Part shown: positions 14,451-22,664 of the stretch, in pieces
Numbering within the stretch: the stretch's first letter is position 1
How the letters are laid out: every line of letters begins with the position of its first letter
Source of the DNA: Actinomycetes bacterium
GTDB taxonomy: Bacteria > Actinomycetota > Actinomycetes > Mycobacteriales > Mycobacteriaceae
Length of the DNA: 40,080 bases
Direction of reading: 5' to 3'
Assembly (NCBI GenBank): GCA_023404955.1
Contig: JAEXZY010000029.1
Span: 1-40,080 of the forward strand
Notes under the pieces: generated by a model
Told to the model about the DNA's origin: nothing
Seen by the model: only the letters and a program-made list of their open reading frames with translations
Database searches by the model: none
Made by a program: the position numbers and the translations under genes

Positions 14451-15092
14451 GTGACGACCACCAGCCATGCGCGTACCGGCCGCGGCCGGCGCAGTTCGCG
14501 CCCGTCCGGTGACGATCGGGAACTGGCGATTCTGGAGACCGCCGAGCGCCTGCTGGAGCACCGCCCGCTGGCCGAGATCTCCGTCGACGATCTCGCCAAG
14601 GGCGCTGGGATATCCCGGCCCACGTTCTACTTCTACTTTCCCTCCAAGGATGCCGTGCTGCTGACGCTGCTCGAGCGCGTCATCGCCGAGGCCGACGCGG
14701 CGCTGGCCGAGATCATCGCCACCCGACCGGTGGACCGCCGGGCATTCTGGCGGCGCGGCATCGATGTGTTCGTCCGCACGTTCGGCGCGCACCGGGCCGT
14801 CTGCGCCGCGACGGTCGGCGTCCGGACCACGGACTCGGCCGCGCGCGAGATGTGGGCGGGGTCGATGCAGCGCTGGATCGATCATTCCGCGACGGTGATC
14901 GAGGCGGAGCGGGCGGCAGGCGCGGCGCCGGTGACGGTGCCCGCGATCGAGCTCGCGACCGCGCTGAACCTGATGAACGAGTCGGTGATGGCGGCGACCT
15001 TCGCCGGCCAGCAGCCCGCGATCCCCGACCACCGGGTGCTCGACAACCTCGTGCACATCTGGACCACCAGCATCTACGGCGACTCGAACTAG
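14451..15092 (+). CDS. ethR: TetR-family repressor EthR
   Basis: The GTG at 14451 gives 213 residues, close to the 216 of M. tuberculosis EthR. The DNA-binding part GDDRELAILETAERLL...ISVDDLAKGAGISRPTFYFYFPSKDAVLLTLL is nearly the same as EthR. The ligand half carries IELATALNLMNESVMAATFAGQQP and ends VHIWTTSIYG. It represses the divergent ethA. AGGAA touches the start codon, too close to act as a ribosome site, so the message may be leaderless. A longer frame upstream is non-coding operator sequence. Confidence 0.95.
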   Translation: MTTTSHARTGRGRRSSRPSGDDRELAILETAERLLEHRPLAEISVDDLAKGAGISRPTFYFYFPSKDAVLLTLLERVIAEADAALAEIIATRPVDRRAFWRRGIDVFVRTFGAHRAVCAATVGVRTTDSAAREMWAGSMQRWIDHSATVIEAERAAGAAPVTVPAIELATALNLMNESVMAATFAGQQPAIPDHRVLDNLVHIWTTSIYGDSN

Positions 15093-15133
15093 CTTTCGCT
15101 CGCAGTGTCGGTCCTCGGTGCGAACATGTGTTC

Positions 15134-16342
15134 GTGTCCGGCGAAGCGAGCATCCTCCACGCGGATCTCGATTCGTTCTATGCGTCAGTCGAGCAGCGGG
15201 ACAATCCTGCACTGCGCGGTCAGCCGGTGATCGTCGGCGCCGGCGTGGTGCTGGCGGCCAGCTACGAAGCCAAGGCGTTCGGGGTGCGCACGGCCATGGG
15301 CGGGCGGCAGGCGCGGGCGTTGTGCCCACAGGCCATCGTCGTGCCGCCGCGCATGTCGGCGTACTCGAAGGCCAGCGAGGCGGTGTTCGAGGTGTTCCGC
15401 GACACCACGCCGGCCGTCGAGCCTCTCTCCATCGACGAGGCCTTCCTCGACGTGTCCGGTTTGCGGCGGGTCTCCGGTACACCGGTGCAGGTCGGCGCCC
15501 GGCTGCGGGAACGGGTGCGCGACGAGGTCGGACTGCCGATCACCGTCGGGATCGCCCGCACCAAGTTCCTCGCGAAGGTGGCCAGCCAGGAAGCCAAGCC
15601 GGACGGTCTACTGCTGGTTCCGCCCGATCGTGAGCTCGCGTTCCTGCACCCGCTGCCGGTGCGCCGGCTGTGGGGCGTCGGCGCGAAGACCGCTGCCAAG
15701 CTGCACGAGCATGGGATCGAGACGGTCGCCGATGTGGCCGAGCTGAACGAGGCCACGCTGCGGTCGATGGTCGGTGGCGCGATGGGGCGACAGCTGTTCG
15801 CGCTGGCGCACAACCAGGATCGCCGCCGGGTGGTGACGGGACAGCGCCGCCGCTCGGTGGGCGCCCAACGTGCGCTGGGGCGTGCGGGCAACTCGATGTC
15901 CGCCGCAGAGGTGGACGCGGTCGTGGTCAACCTGGTCGACCGGATCACGCGGCGCATGCGCGCCGCCGATCGGACGGGGCGCACGGTGGTGCTGCGCCTG
16001 CGGTTCGACGATTTCGGCCGGGTCACCCGCTCGCACACGCTGCCGCTGGCCACTGCGTCGACGGATGCGATCCTGCAGGCGGCGCGCGCGCTGGTGGCAG
16101 GTGCGGCGCCGTTGATCGCCGAGCGTGGTCTGACATTGGTGGGGTTCGCGGTGTGCAACATCGACCGCGACGGTGCGCAGCAGATGGAGCTGCCGTTCAC
16201 GCATGCCGATCTCGTCGCCGACAGCTCGAGCATCGACGCGGCGATCGACCGGGTGCGGGGTCGCTACGGCAACGCGGCGGTCACCCGCGGTGTGCTGGTC
16301 GGCAAGGACACCGGATGGGAGATGCCGATGCTTCCTGATTGA
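15134..16342 (+). CDS. dinB3: Y-family DNA polymerase IV, DinB3 type
   Basis: The 402-residue protein is a translesion polymerase. Catalytic carboxylates lie in ILHADLDSFYASVE (Asp11, Asp13) and PLSIDEAFLDVSG. TVGIARTKFLAKVASQEAKPDG and the helix-hairpin-helix RRLWGVGAKTAAKLHEHGI follow, then the little-finger domain. The steric gate position after DSF is Tyr16, which should exclude ribonucleotides. QMELPF near the C-terminus resembles a beta-clamp motif. The GTG at 15134 places the motif as in other DinB proteins; GTG 15128 is equally possible, and neither has a clear ribosome site. M. smegmatis has DinB3 (MSMEG_6443) close to ethR, and M. tuberculosis has nothing here. Confidence 0.88.
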   Translation: MSGEASILHADLDSFYASVEQRDNPALRGQPVIVGAGVVLAASYEAKAFGVRTAMGGRQARALCPQAIVVPPRMSAYSKASEAVFEVFRDTTPAVEPLSIDEAFLDVSGLRRVSGTPVQVGARLRERVRDEVGLPITVGIARTKFLAKVASQEAKPDGLLLVPPDRELAFLHPLPVRRLWGVGAKTAAKLHEHGIETVADVAELNEATLRSMVGGAMGRQLFALAHNQDRRRVVTGQRRRSVGAQRALGRAGNSMSAAEVDAVVVNLVDRITRRMRAADRTGRTVVLRLRFDDFGRVTRSHTLPLATASTDAILQAARALVAGAAPLIAERGLTLVGFAVCNIDRDGAQQMELPFTHADLVADSSSIDAAIDRVRGRYGNAAVTRGVLVGKDTGWEMPMLPD

Positions 16343-16346
16343 CGCG

Positions 16347-17351
16347 TCACGAGCGGGTCCACTCGAGCAGAGTGTCCGCGTCCCAGGTGTTCACGATGCG
16401 CTCGGCGGCCAGCCCGGCGTCGAGGGCCCGTTGGGCGCCGTACCCCAGGAAATCGAGCTGCCCCGGTGCGTGGGAATCGGTGTCGATGGAGAACACGCAG
16501 CCGATGTCCATGGCGAGGGTGAGCAGCCGGGTGGGCGGGTCGCGGCGCTCCGGCCGCGAGTTGATCTCGACCGCGGTGCCGGCGTCGCGGCAGGCGGTGA
16601 ACACGGCTTCTGCGTCGAAGGTGCTCTCGGGCCGCATCCCCCGCCCGCCGGTGACCAGACGCCCGGTGCAGTGCCCGAGGACGTCGGCGTGCGGATTGGT
16701 GACGGCCTTGATCATGCGCCGGGTCATCGCGGGGGCATCCATCGCGAGCTTGGAGTGCACGCTCGCCACGACGACGTCGAGCCGCTCGAGCAGCTCCGGC
16801 TCCTGATCGAGCGAGCCGTCCTCGAGGATGTCGACCTCGATCCCGGTGAGAATGCGCATGGGAGCAACTGTTTCGCGGATCTTGTCGATGACGTCGAGCT
16901 GATGTCGCAGGCGATCGGGTGAGAGTCCGTTGGCGATCTTGAGCCGGGGTGAGTGATCGGTCAAGGCGCAGTACTCGTGACCCAGGTCGCGAGCGGCCAG
17001 CATCATCTCCTCGATGGGCGCCGACCCGTCCGACCAGTTCGAGTGCACGTGCAGGTCCCCGCGCAACGCGGCACGAATCTCGCCGCCGCCGAGATCCTGC
17101 GCGGATTCTCGTAACTCGACCAGCACATCGGGTTCCTGGCCCGCCCACGCCTGAGCGATGACCTTGGCGGTCTTGGGTCCGATCCGTGGGAGCGATTGCC
17201 AGCTGTTCGCGGCGCCGTGCTTCTCACGCTGAGCGTCGGTGAGCGCCTCGACAACGTCGGCGGCGTTGCGGTAGGCCATCACCCGGCGCGAATCCTCGCG
17301 AGCGCGGTCCTTGTAGTAGGCGATCTGGCGCAGGGCGGTGACCGGATCCAT
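16347..17351 (-). CDS. PHP-domain phosphoesterase with helix-hairpin-helix N-terminus (Rv3856c-like)
   Basis: The 334-residue protein has an N-terminal helical domain with LPRIGPKTAKVIAQA, as in the polymerase X family. A PHP domain from about residue 100 carries metal ligands in GDLHVHSNWSDGSAP, CALTDHSP, GIEVDIL, VVASVHSKL, LGHCTGRL, EINSRPERRDPP and DTDSHAPGQL. This is the same domain pair as the C-terminal half of bacterial PolX, without the polymerase core. A role in DNA end processing or a small phosphoester is likely. The ATG at 17351 gives almost the length of Rv3856c. It converges with dinB3, 4 bases between stops. Confidence 0.9.
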   Translation of the reverse strand: MDPVTALRQIAYYKDRAREDSRRVMAYRNAADVVEALTDAQREKHGAANSWQSLPRIGPKTAKVIAQAWAGQEPDVLVELRESAQDLGGGEIRAALRGDLHVHSNWSDGSAPIEEMMLAARDLGHEYCALTDHSPRLKIANGLSPDRLRHQLDVIDKIRETVAPMRILTGIEVDILEDGSLDQEPELLERLDVVVASVHSKLAMDAPAMTRRMIKAVTNPHADVLGHCTGRLVTGGRGMRPESTFDAEAVFTACRDAGTAVEINSRPERRDPPTRLLTLAMDIGCVFSIDTDSHAPGQLDFLGYGAQRALDAGLAAERIVNTWDADTLLEWTRS

Positions 17352-17452
17352 GCCTTCAGTGTGCCCGTAGATCCGGACAGAAATTCCTGTCAAGACCCCT
17401 CTTCGCCCGTTGTTAGTGTTTTTCTCCGACGGAAGGGGCGGTCCACTTCACC

Positions 17453-18541
17453 ATGGGCATTTGGGACGAGCTGGCTGACGTGGTCGACGATGCGAAGAAG
17501 TTCCTCGACGGCATTGACGGGCTCGGGACGATATCGAGAGTGCTGGACCCCCTCGACGCCGTCGGCACCACGCTGCAGGCGGCTGGTGTCGGTTACGCCA
17601 CGTCGCCTCCGCTGCTGATCGGCCAGCTGCAAATCGACGCGATGAAGCTCACGATGGGCATCGGCGATCCCGAACGAGCTGAAGGTCTCGAATCCTCGGC
17701 TGCTGACTTGAGCGAAGCCGGCAACACACTTGTGTACGCCGACCCCCAATCCGACCGATGGAACGGAACGGCGGCGGATGCGCACACGGCTGCCAATAGC
17801 GACCATCGGCATCACACGTTCGAGATCGCAGCAGCTGACAAGGTGCTTCATGCCGAAGTCGAAGCGCACGCTGACGAGGTGGCCAAGGCTCGGCGCCTTC
17901 TCCAGGACAAGTGGGATTTCCTCTCCGACTTCGACGCCGCAACTGCGTGGATGAGCAAGTTGCCGGGACTTGGACAGCTGAAAATGGCCACCGACACAAC
18001 AGTCGCGCTCGAACAGACCAATGAGGCACGGATAACGACCGGCGAACTGGGAGTGCAATCGATCGGACGCGCGTCGCGCATCAGCGCGCTGCTGAAGCGT
18101 TACAGCCGCGCTGCAGAAGAAGAAATCTCCAAGAAGTTCGGGCAGTGCGGGGACCCGTTCGGTGACGAACACGCGCCCGGCGCGACACTGCCGACGCGAA
18201 CGCAGCCGACCACGCCCTACAACCCCCCGAACCCTGTTCCCGCACCGACTACGCCGGTGACACCGTACGAATCGGCGACCGATCCCATCGCACAATCGCC
18301 TGTTCGGTCCGCGGGCTCTGGCGGTATCAGGCCGCAGAAGCTCACGCAGCCGTCAACGGGCCCATCGCCTGGCGGCACGTCACCTTCTCCGAATCGGCCC
18401 GCCAGCAACAGTATTAGCGCCCACGGGTCTGGCGCGACGTCTATCACGAGGGAAGGAGCAGTACCCGTCGGGCCCACCCGCGACCGACAGCAGAACCGAC
18501 CGCCTGTGCGGAGTACGACAACCACAACAACCGGGGAGTGA
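17453..18541 (+). CDS. EspA/EspE-like type VII secretion substrate
   Basis: The 362-residue protein resembles M. tuberculosis EspA by eye. The core is DRWNGTAADAHTAANSDHR, with the WxG turn at Trp103-Gly105, followed by a helix of the EspA pattern (EIAAADKVLHAEVEAHADEV) and then KLPGLGQ where EspA has a hydrophobic segment. The N-terminus has IWDELADVVDDAKKFLDGI. From about residue 245 the tail is Pro/Thr/Ser-rich and disordered. EspA is an ESX-1 co-dependent substrate that can form filaments. A GGAAGGGG ribosome site precedes the ATG at 12 bases. The gene heads a four-gene cassette whose base composition looks less GC-rich than its neighbours. Orthology to espA versus espE is open. Confidence 0.75.
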   Translation: MGIWDELADVVDDAKKFLDGIDGLGTISRVLDPLDAVGTTLQAAGVGYATSPPLLIGQLQIDAMKLTMGIGDPERAEGLESSAADLSEAGNTLVYADPQSDRWNGTAADAHTAANSDHRHHTFEIAAADKVLHAEVEAHADEVAKARRLLQDKWDFLSDFDAATAWMSKLPGLGQLKMATDTTVALEQTNEARITTGELGVQSIGRASRISALLKRYSRAAEEEISKKFGQCGDPFGDEHAPGATLPTRTQPTTPYNPPNPVPAPTTPVTPYESATDPIAQSPVRSAGSGGIRPQKLTQPSTGPSPGGTSPSPNRPASNSISAHGSGATSITREGAVPVGPTRDRQQNRPPVRSTTTTTTGE

Positions 18542-18550
18542 CGACAAGCT

Positions 18551-18874
18551 GTGACGAACCCAGACATGAATCTCCGCGTCCTTACTGATCATGTGCGTGA
18601 GCTGGCTCATCAGCAGCAAGCAGCCAGTGGCCGCTTGCGTTCGGCTCGACAAGCTGTCGCCGAAGGTCTGGCAGATCGAGTCTGGGCCACCCATGGCGTG
18701 GTGTCGGCGGTGATGAACATGGCGGTGGCGAAGGCTGAGACAGCGCGCAAGGACGCCATCGAGAACCAGTACCGACTCGGCCTCGATTTGCATGAACGTC
18801 TGAACAACGCGGCGGACAACTATGAGAACGAGGACTGGGTGGGCGGCCGCAACATCGGTGCATGCGGACTGTGA
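18551..18874 (+). CDS. EspC/EspF-like ESX secretion-associated protein
   Basis: The 107-residue helical protein has a first helix (LRVLTDHVRELAHQQQAASG), a central VWATHG like AITHG of EspC, and a second helix. It ends with the YxxxD export motif, Tyr91-Glu-Asn-Glu-Asp95, of type VII substrates. EspC (Rv3615c) has 103 residues and the same layout. GTG 18551 comes 9 bases after the previous stop, with GGGGAG upstream; ATG 18566 is an alternative. It likely pairs with the EspA-like protein for export. The trailing VGGRNIGACGL is short and carries a Cys. Confidence 0.78.
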   Translation: MTNPDMNLRVLTDHVRELAHQQQAASGRLRSARQAVAEGLADRVWATHGVVSAVMNMAVAKAETARKDAIENQYRLGLDLHERLNNAADNYENEDWVGGRNIGACGL

Positions 18875-19317
18875 CCTCCGTGGACTCTTGGCACGATGAA
18901 CCGAGCTGCAACGTCGAATCACCAGTCACAGGAGCACTCGACTTCCTGTGTAGCGAACCCTCCGAGGACGGTGCTGTCGGCACTGCAACGTTGGCGTTCA
19001 CCACGACGAGCCCGGACGGGTGCGTAAGCGTGACAGCCACTTTCGGAGGACGGATGAGGCGAGTTGAGCTATCCCCGGGTGTCATCACAAGAACCGAAGC
19101 GGAGCTTGGAGCGGAGATCCTCTGCCTCGCCAATCTCGCACAGAGACGTGCGCTCGCCGGCCTGCACGCCATCATTGCGGAGAATCTGGTCCGGCGTGGG
19201 CACGACCGATTCGCCGTGGGCGCATGGCTCGAGCGCACGCTCGGTTTGCCATCGCCACCAACAGTTCAGAAAGAAGCTGCAGATGTTTTCGCCCAGTACG
19301 CTGGACGAATCGGATGA
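18862..19317 (+). CDS. EspD/EspH-like protein
   Basis: The 151-residue protein matches EspD (Rv3614c) in its core: VSVTATFGGRMRRVELSPGV, then ELGAEILCLANLAQRRALAG, and a final GLPSPPTVQKEAADVFAQY, where EspD has GLPSPEEAAAAEAEVFA. EspD stabilises EspA and EspC and is partly exported itself. The fold is YbaB-like. GTG 18871 would overlap the EspC-like stop as GTGA; ATG 18862 is the longer choice. The stop overlaps the next gene by ATGA. The first 40 residues are acidic and have no counterpart I recognise. Confidence 0.78.
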   Translation: MRTVTSVDSWHDEPSCNVESPVTGALDFLCSEPSEDGAVGTATLAFTTTSPDGCVSVTATFGGRMRRVELSPGVITRTEAELGAEILCLANLAQRRALAGLHAIIAENLVRRGHDRFAVGAWLERTLGLPSPPTVQKEAADVFAQYAGRIG

Positions 19318-20684
19318 GCCAGCGGAGCCTCCGGTTTCTCGCGACCATCACGCCGCTGGTGGTCGCGATCGTCGCAGGCTTTGTATGGTGGCAGCATTCT
19401 CGTCCGTCCCAGATTCTCGTAACCTGGAATCCGCCACCGCAATCACACCTCTCATCGATGCGCGCCCTGCCAGTAGCCGGGTGGCGCCTGTCTGCCGCAG
19501 ATCTTGGGCTTCCCCCCGGCACAATGTTCGTCACCGCTCCTGCAGTCGGACAGTCCAAGCCATTGATTGGCTACCTCGACAACAAGGCGTACTTCCTGGC
19601 ATCGCGACTTGACGACCATGACTGGTGGCTGGTCGGGATCGATATTCGAAGCGGGAAGCCACTTTTCCCACCCGTGTCGCTCGAGTCGGACACCGTGTAC
19701 CGACCAGATTGCTTCCTGAACGGCCCAAACGACGTTCTGTGCCTGCGGCTCGACGGAACCTCCACCATCGCCTGGGTCATCCACGCCGCCACCGGAGCTG
19801 TCACCTTCCGAGGACCGACGACGGTGACGCAGAATCCCGGCCACAACAGCGTCGATCAGGTGGGCATTTACGCCATCGCCTCAGAACAAGGACGCGGTGT
19901 CTCGGGAATCGGGAATCGCGCAGAGCTGACGTGGTTCGTCGGCGGGCACGGCGACGTAGATCAGCGATACCGGGCGCAAAGCGACCTCGGCGATCCCACG
20001 ATCGGAACTCAGGGCGTCGGCGGCCCGGCAACTGTGCGCAAAGTGGCGTTCTCGCTTGCGGACGGCGCCGTTCTCGGTCCCGACCTCGGGCCGGAGAGAC
20101 AAACCCTCGACGCTGTGGTCTATCCGGGCGGATTCGCCATGGAAGCCGGTCCGAGCGGCCGACTCGCTGACCCCGACGAGGTTTTGTTCTACGACAGACA
20201 GGGGCAACAAGTCGGACGCGTCGCGAGTAGAGGGCGACTAGCCACCAGTTCGCGTGATGTACCCATGATCGGGACACCCGCCGGTACAACGGTTTATACG
20301 CCGGGCGGCGTGCCGTTGGGCCGCATCAGCTCCGACAGTGCCGAGCCACACACCGTCCTCATCGGGACGCGCCTCATGGTCAACGTGGGCCACGGCAGTT
20401 CTTCACCCGAATGGACGCAATACGATCTGCGCACCGACAAGCAAGGGCCCACCTGCGAGGACAACTTCGGCTATTACCTCGGTACCGACGGCGCGGTCGC
20501 GATCCTTCGGGTACTCGATCCGGCACGTGGCCGTATCGCCAAGGCCATCGATCTGGCGACGTGCCAGCGGCTGTGGACCTTGCAGGCAGGTGCGGATTCG
20601 AAAGCGCAGGTCTGGCGGATCAACACCACGCTCGTCCAATTATCCGACGATGGAGCGCAATTGATGTCGCTCGTCGCCCCCTAG
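19314..20684 (+). CDS. Membrane-anchored protein, possibly beta-propeller
   Basis: The ATG at 19314 overlaps the EspD-like stop by 4 bases. The 456 residues have one N-terminal helix (residues 8-25, FLATITPLVVAIVAGFVWW) and an extracytoplasmic domain of repeating strands. Repeats of the WLVGIDIRSGKPLFPPV, AWVIHAATGAVTFRG and TQYDLRTDKQG kind resemble propeller blades of the BamB/quinoprotein sort. Two cysteines in PDCFLNGPNDVLCL and two in TCEDNFGYYLG...ATCQRLW could form disulfides. No cofactor motif is evident. It is the last gene of the Esp-like cassette and its stop overlaps a convergent gene by 3 bases. Function unknown; a secretion accessory role is inferred from context. Confidence 0.7.
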   Translation: MSQRSLRFLATITPLVVAIVAGFVWWQHSRPSQILVTWNPPPQSHLSSMRALPVAGWRLSAADLGLPPGTMFVTAPAVGQSKPLIGYLDNKAYFLASRLDDHDWWLVGIDIRSGKPLFPPVSLESDTVYRPDCFLNGPNDVLCLRLDGTSTIAWVIHAATGAVTFRGPTTVTQNPGHNSVDQVGIYAIASEQGRGVSGIGNRAELTWFVGGHGDVDQRYRAQSDLGDPTIGTQGVGGPATVRKVAFSLADGAVLGPDLGPERQTLDAVVYPGGFAMEAGPSGRLADPDEVLFYDRQGQQVGRVASRGRLATSSRDVPMIGTPAGTTVYTPGGVPLGRISSDSAEPHTVLIGTRLMVNVGHGSSSPEWTQYDLRTDKQGPTCEDNFGYYLGTDGAVAILRVLDPARGRIAKAIDLATCQRLWTLQAGADSKAQVWRINTTLVQLSDDGAQLMSLVAP

Positions 20685-21256
20685 CGCGTCCAGGCAGGGT
20701 CCCGGCCGGTCAGCGCGATCACCCGATCCAGCAGTGGCGCATCGTCTTTCACGGGGACCGCCGCGGCGAACAGTCCCTCGACCGGCGCCCCGGAGGCGAA
20801 CTCCGTCACATGCGGCAGCACCGCACGCAAGACGTCGTCGTCCACCGCATAGGGTCGGCCGGTCGCGCGGGCCAGGTCCCAGCCGTGCACCACCACCTCC
20901 GTCAACGCGATACTGCCCCCGACCTCGGCAGGGAAGTCCACCCCGCCGGCGCGCGACATCCCCTCCCACGCCGCGGCGTCGCCCCACGCAGCCGCCATCG
21001 CCATCAGACGCTCCGGGTACGACGTCCGCCAGCCGTCGTCGAGTTGGTCGCTGACCTCTGGCGGAGAGTCGGTCAGCTCGCCGAAGTCCTTCCGCGCCGC
21101 CGCGGTGAACGCCGCCGCCAGCCCACCCAGATGCGACACCAATGCCGCCACGCTCATCTCCGAACACGGGGTCAGTCCACCCAACTGGTCATCAGTGACG
21201 GTGCGCACCAGATCCGCGGTGCCCGCACACGCAGAGGTCATATCGATCATGTGCAT
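20681..21256 (-). CDS. TIGR03086-like protein, maleylpyruvate isomerase N-terminal fold
   Basis: The 191-residue protein begins with LVRTVTDDQLGGLTPCSEMSVAALVSHL, the helical start of the mycothiol-dependent maleylpyruvate isomerase / DinB-like superfamily, and has the signature VVVHGWDLARATGRPY. Those proteins bind a metal with three His residues and often use mycothiol. His43-like and HGWD histidines are present. Its own substrate is unknown. The start was taken at ATG 21256; ATG 21250 is nearly as good. The gene is divergent from the luciferase-like gene with 65 bases between them. Confidence 0.82.
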   Translation of the reverse strand: MHMIDMTSACAGTADLVRTVTDDQLGGLTPCSEMSVAALVSHLGGLAAAFTAAARKDFGELTDSPPEVSDQLDDGWRTSYPERLMAMAAAWGDAAAWEGMSRAGGVDFPAEVGGSIALTEVVVHGWDLARATGRPYAVDDDVLRAVLPHVTEFASGAPVEGLFAAAVPVKDDAPLLDRVIALTGRDPAWTR

Positions 21257-21321
21257 GCTGACTCGGATCGTCTGCAGAACTCATCGGTACATCTCCAGGA
21301 TTTCGTCCTAGAGTCGGCATA

Positions 21322-22176
21322 GTGAGATTCGCTTTCAAGACATCCCCGCAGAACACCACCTGGTCGGACATGCTCGCGATCTGGCAGGCCGCCGACGACA
21401 TCGACGTCTTCGAATCCGGCTGGACCTTCGACCACTTCTATCCGATCTTCTCCGACTCGTCCGGCCCCTGCCTGGAGGGCTGGATCACGCTGACCGCCCT
21501 TGCGCAGGCGACCACGCGTTTGCGCGTCGGCGTGCTCGTCACCGGCATCCACTACCGGCATCCGGCCGTGCTCGCCAACATGGCCTCGGCCCTCGACATC
21601 GTCTCCAACGGCCGCCTCGAGCTCGGGATCGGCGCCGGCTGGAACGAGGAGGAGTCCGGCGCCTACGGCATCGAGCTCGGCAGCATCAAGGAGCGGTTCG
21701 ACCGCTTCGAGGAGGCGTGCCAGGTGCTCAAAGGCCTCCTGACTCAGGAGACGACCACCTTCGACGGCCAGTTCTATCAGCTCAAGGACGCCCGCAACGA
21801 GCCGAAGGGCCCGCAGCAGCCGCACCCGCCGATCTGCATCGGCGGCAACGGCGAGAAGCGCACCCTGCGCATCACCGCCCAGTACGCCGACCACTGGAAC
21901 TACGTCGGCGGCACGCCGGAGGAATTCGCTCGCAAGCGGGATGTGTTGAAGCGGCACTGCGCTGACGTGGGGCGCGACCCGAAGGAGATCATGCTCTCGT
22001 CGCACGTGCGGCTGGAAGAGCGCAACTACCGCAAGCTCATCGAGGACTGCATTGCTCTCGGCGCGGAGGGCCTCGACCTGGCGATCATCTACCTGCCCCC
22101 GCCCTACGACCCGGCGGTGCTCGAGCCACTGGCCGAGGCGATCCGCGACTCGGGACTGCTCAGCAAAGATCAGTGA
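21322..22176 (+). CDS. LLM-class F420-dependent oxidoreductase
   Basis: The 284-residue barrel protein has VRFAFKTSPQNTTWSDMLAIWQAADD, the typical first strand, DHFYPIF, LGVLV-type TTRLRVGVLVTGIHYRHPAVLANMASALDIVSNGRLELGIGAGWNEEE and IGGNGEKRTLRITAQYADHWNY. These are markers of luciferase-like F420 or FMN enzymes. The mycobacterial context favours F420, but the substrate cannot be read. GTG 21322 is the start. Terminal residues LAEAIRDSGLL are common in this family. Confidence 0.9.
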   Translation: MRFAFKTSPQNTTWSDMLAIWQAADDIDVFESGWTFDHFYPIFSDSSGPCLEGWITLTALAQATTRLRVGVLVTGIHYRHPAVLANMASALDIVSNGRLELGIGAGWNEEESGAYGIELGSIKERFDRFEEACQVLKGLLTQETTTFDGQFYQLKDARNEPKGPQQPHPPICIGGNGEKRTLRITAQYADHWNYVGGTPEEFARKRDVLKRHCADVGRDPKEIMLSSHVRLEERNYRKLIEDCIALGAEGLDLAIIYLPPPYDPAVLEPLAEAIRDSGLLSKDQ

Positions 22177-22254
22177 CGATCACGATTTGGTAACGGACGG
22201 CAATGTTGCGGGTCGCGGCGTCGGCCCGGAGATCGACGGACGCGACAAAATTCG

Positions 22255-22395
22255 CTAGAAGCCGTACCGAACGAGTTCGTCGGGGGTGATCAGGCGCTCT
22301 GCTTTAGCCGGAAACTCGCGGCTCTTGACGTGGTGGCGGAACAGTGACCAGGTAATACGACTGATCCGAGTGCGGGTAACCGGGTTGATGGACAC
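22255..22395 (-). CDS. Small basic protein of 46 residues
   Basis: GTG 22395 has AGGAG 9 bases upstream, a strong reason to call a gene. The product contains NPVTRTRISRITWSLFRHHV and ends ITPDELVRYGF; it is basic with no membrane segment. A longer frame from 22440 lacks this ribosome site. It lies between the PHP/Esp region and gltD, on the strand where M. tuberculosis has the small gene Rv3857c, but I cannot show homology. Confidence 0.5.
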   Translation of the reverse strand: MSINPVTRTRISRITWSLFRHHVKSREFPAKAERLITPDELVRYGF

Positions 22396-22577
22396 GGTGA
22401 TCACTCCTGCGGTGTACGTATAGCTGAACCGGGGAGCCACATTACCGCAGCGCCCTCACCAAGTCATTAGATACCTGACTGCTGGCAAACACCCGGAGGC
22501 ACGCCGAACAAAAATATGCCGTTTCTGGTGTGACTCATGTGGCTGCTGTTAACACGGCGAAACAGTTCCTTGACCGT

Positions 22578-22652
22578 CTCGTGCACCGAGCGTGCCGTGG
22601 TGGTTGTGAAATCGATGCGGTCACAACCACCCGGGCACGCTCGGTGCGTGAG
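22578..22652. terminator. Long inverted repeat downstream of gltD
   Basis: The arms 22578-22609 and 22621-22652 are 32 bp each, differ at only four positions, and enclose an 11-base loop. The right arm ends 12 bases past the gltD stop at 22665. The hairpin could stop the gltBD transcript. No U-tract follows it, as is common in mycobacteria. A palindromic repeat element is the alternative. Confidence 0.6.
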
Positions 22653-22664
22653 CGGAGAATTCGA

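Noticed and set aside
14852..15133. Extension of dinB3 to 496 residues
   Set aside because: This stretch overlaps ethR in another frame and lies outside the DinB fold.
22201..22560. A tRNA gene between the luciferase-like gene and gltD
   Set aside because: No cloverleaf or GTTCGAATC-type T-loop pairs were recognised.
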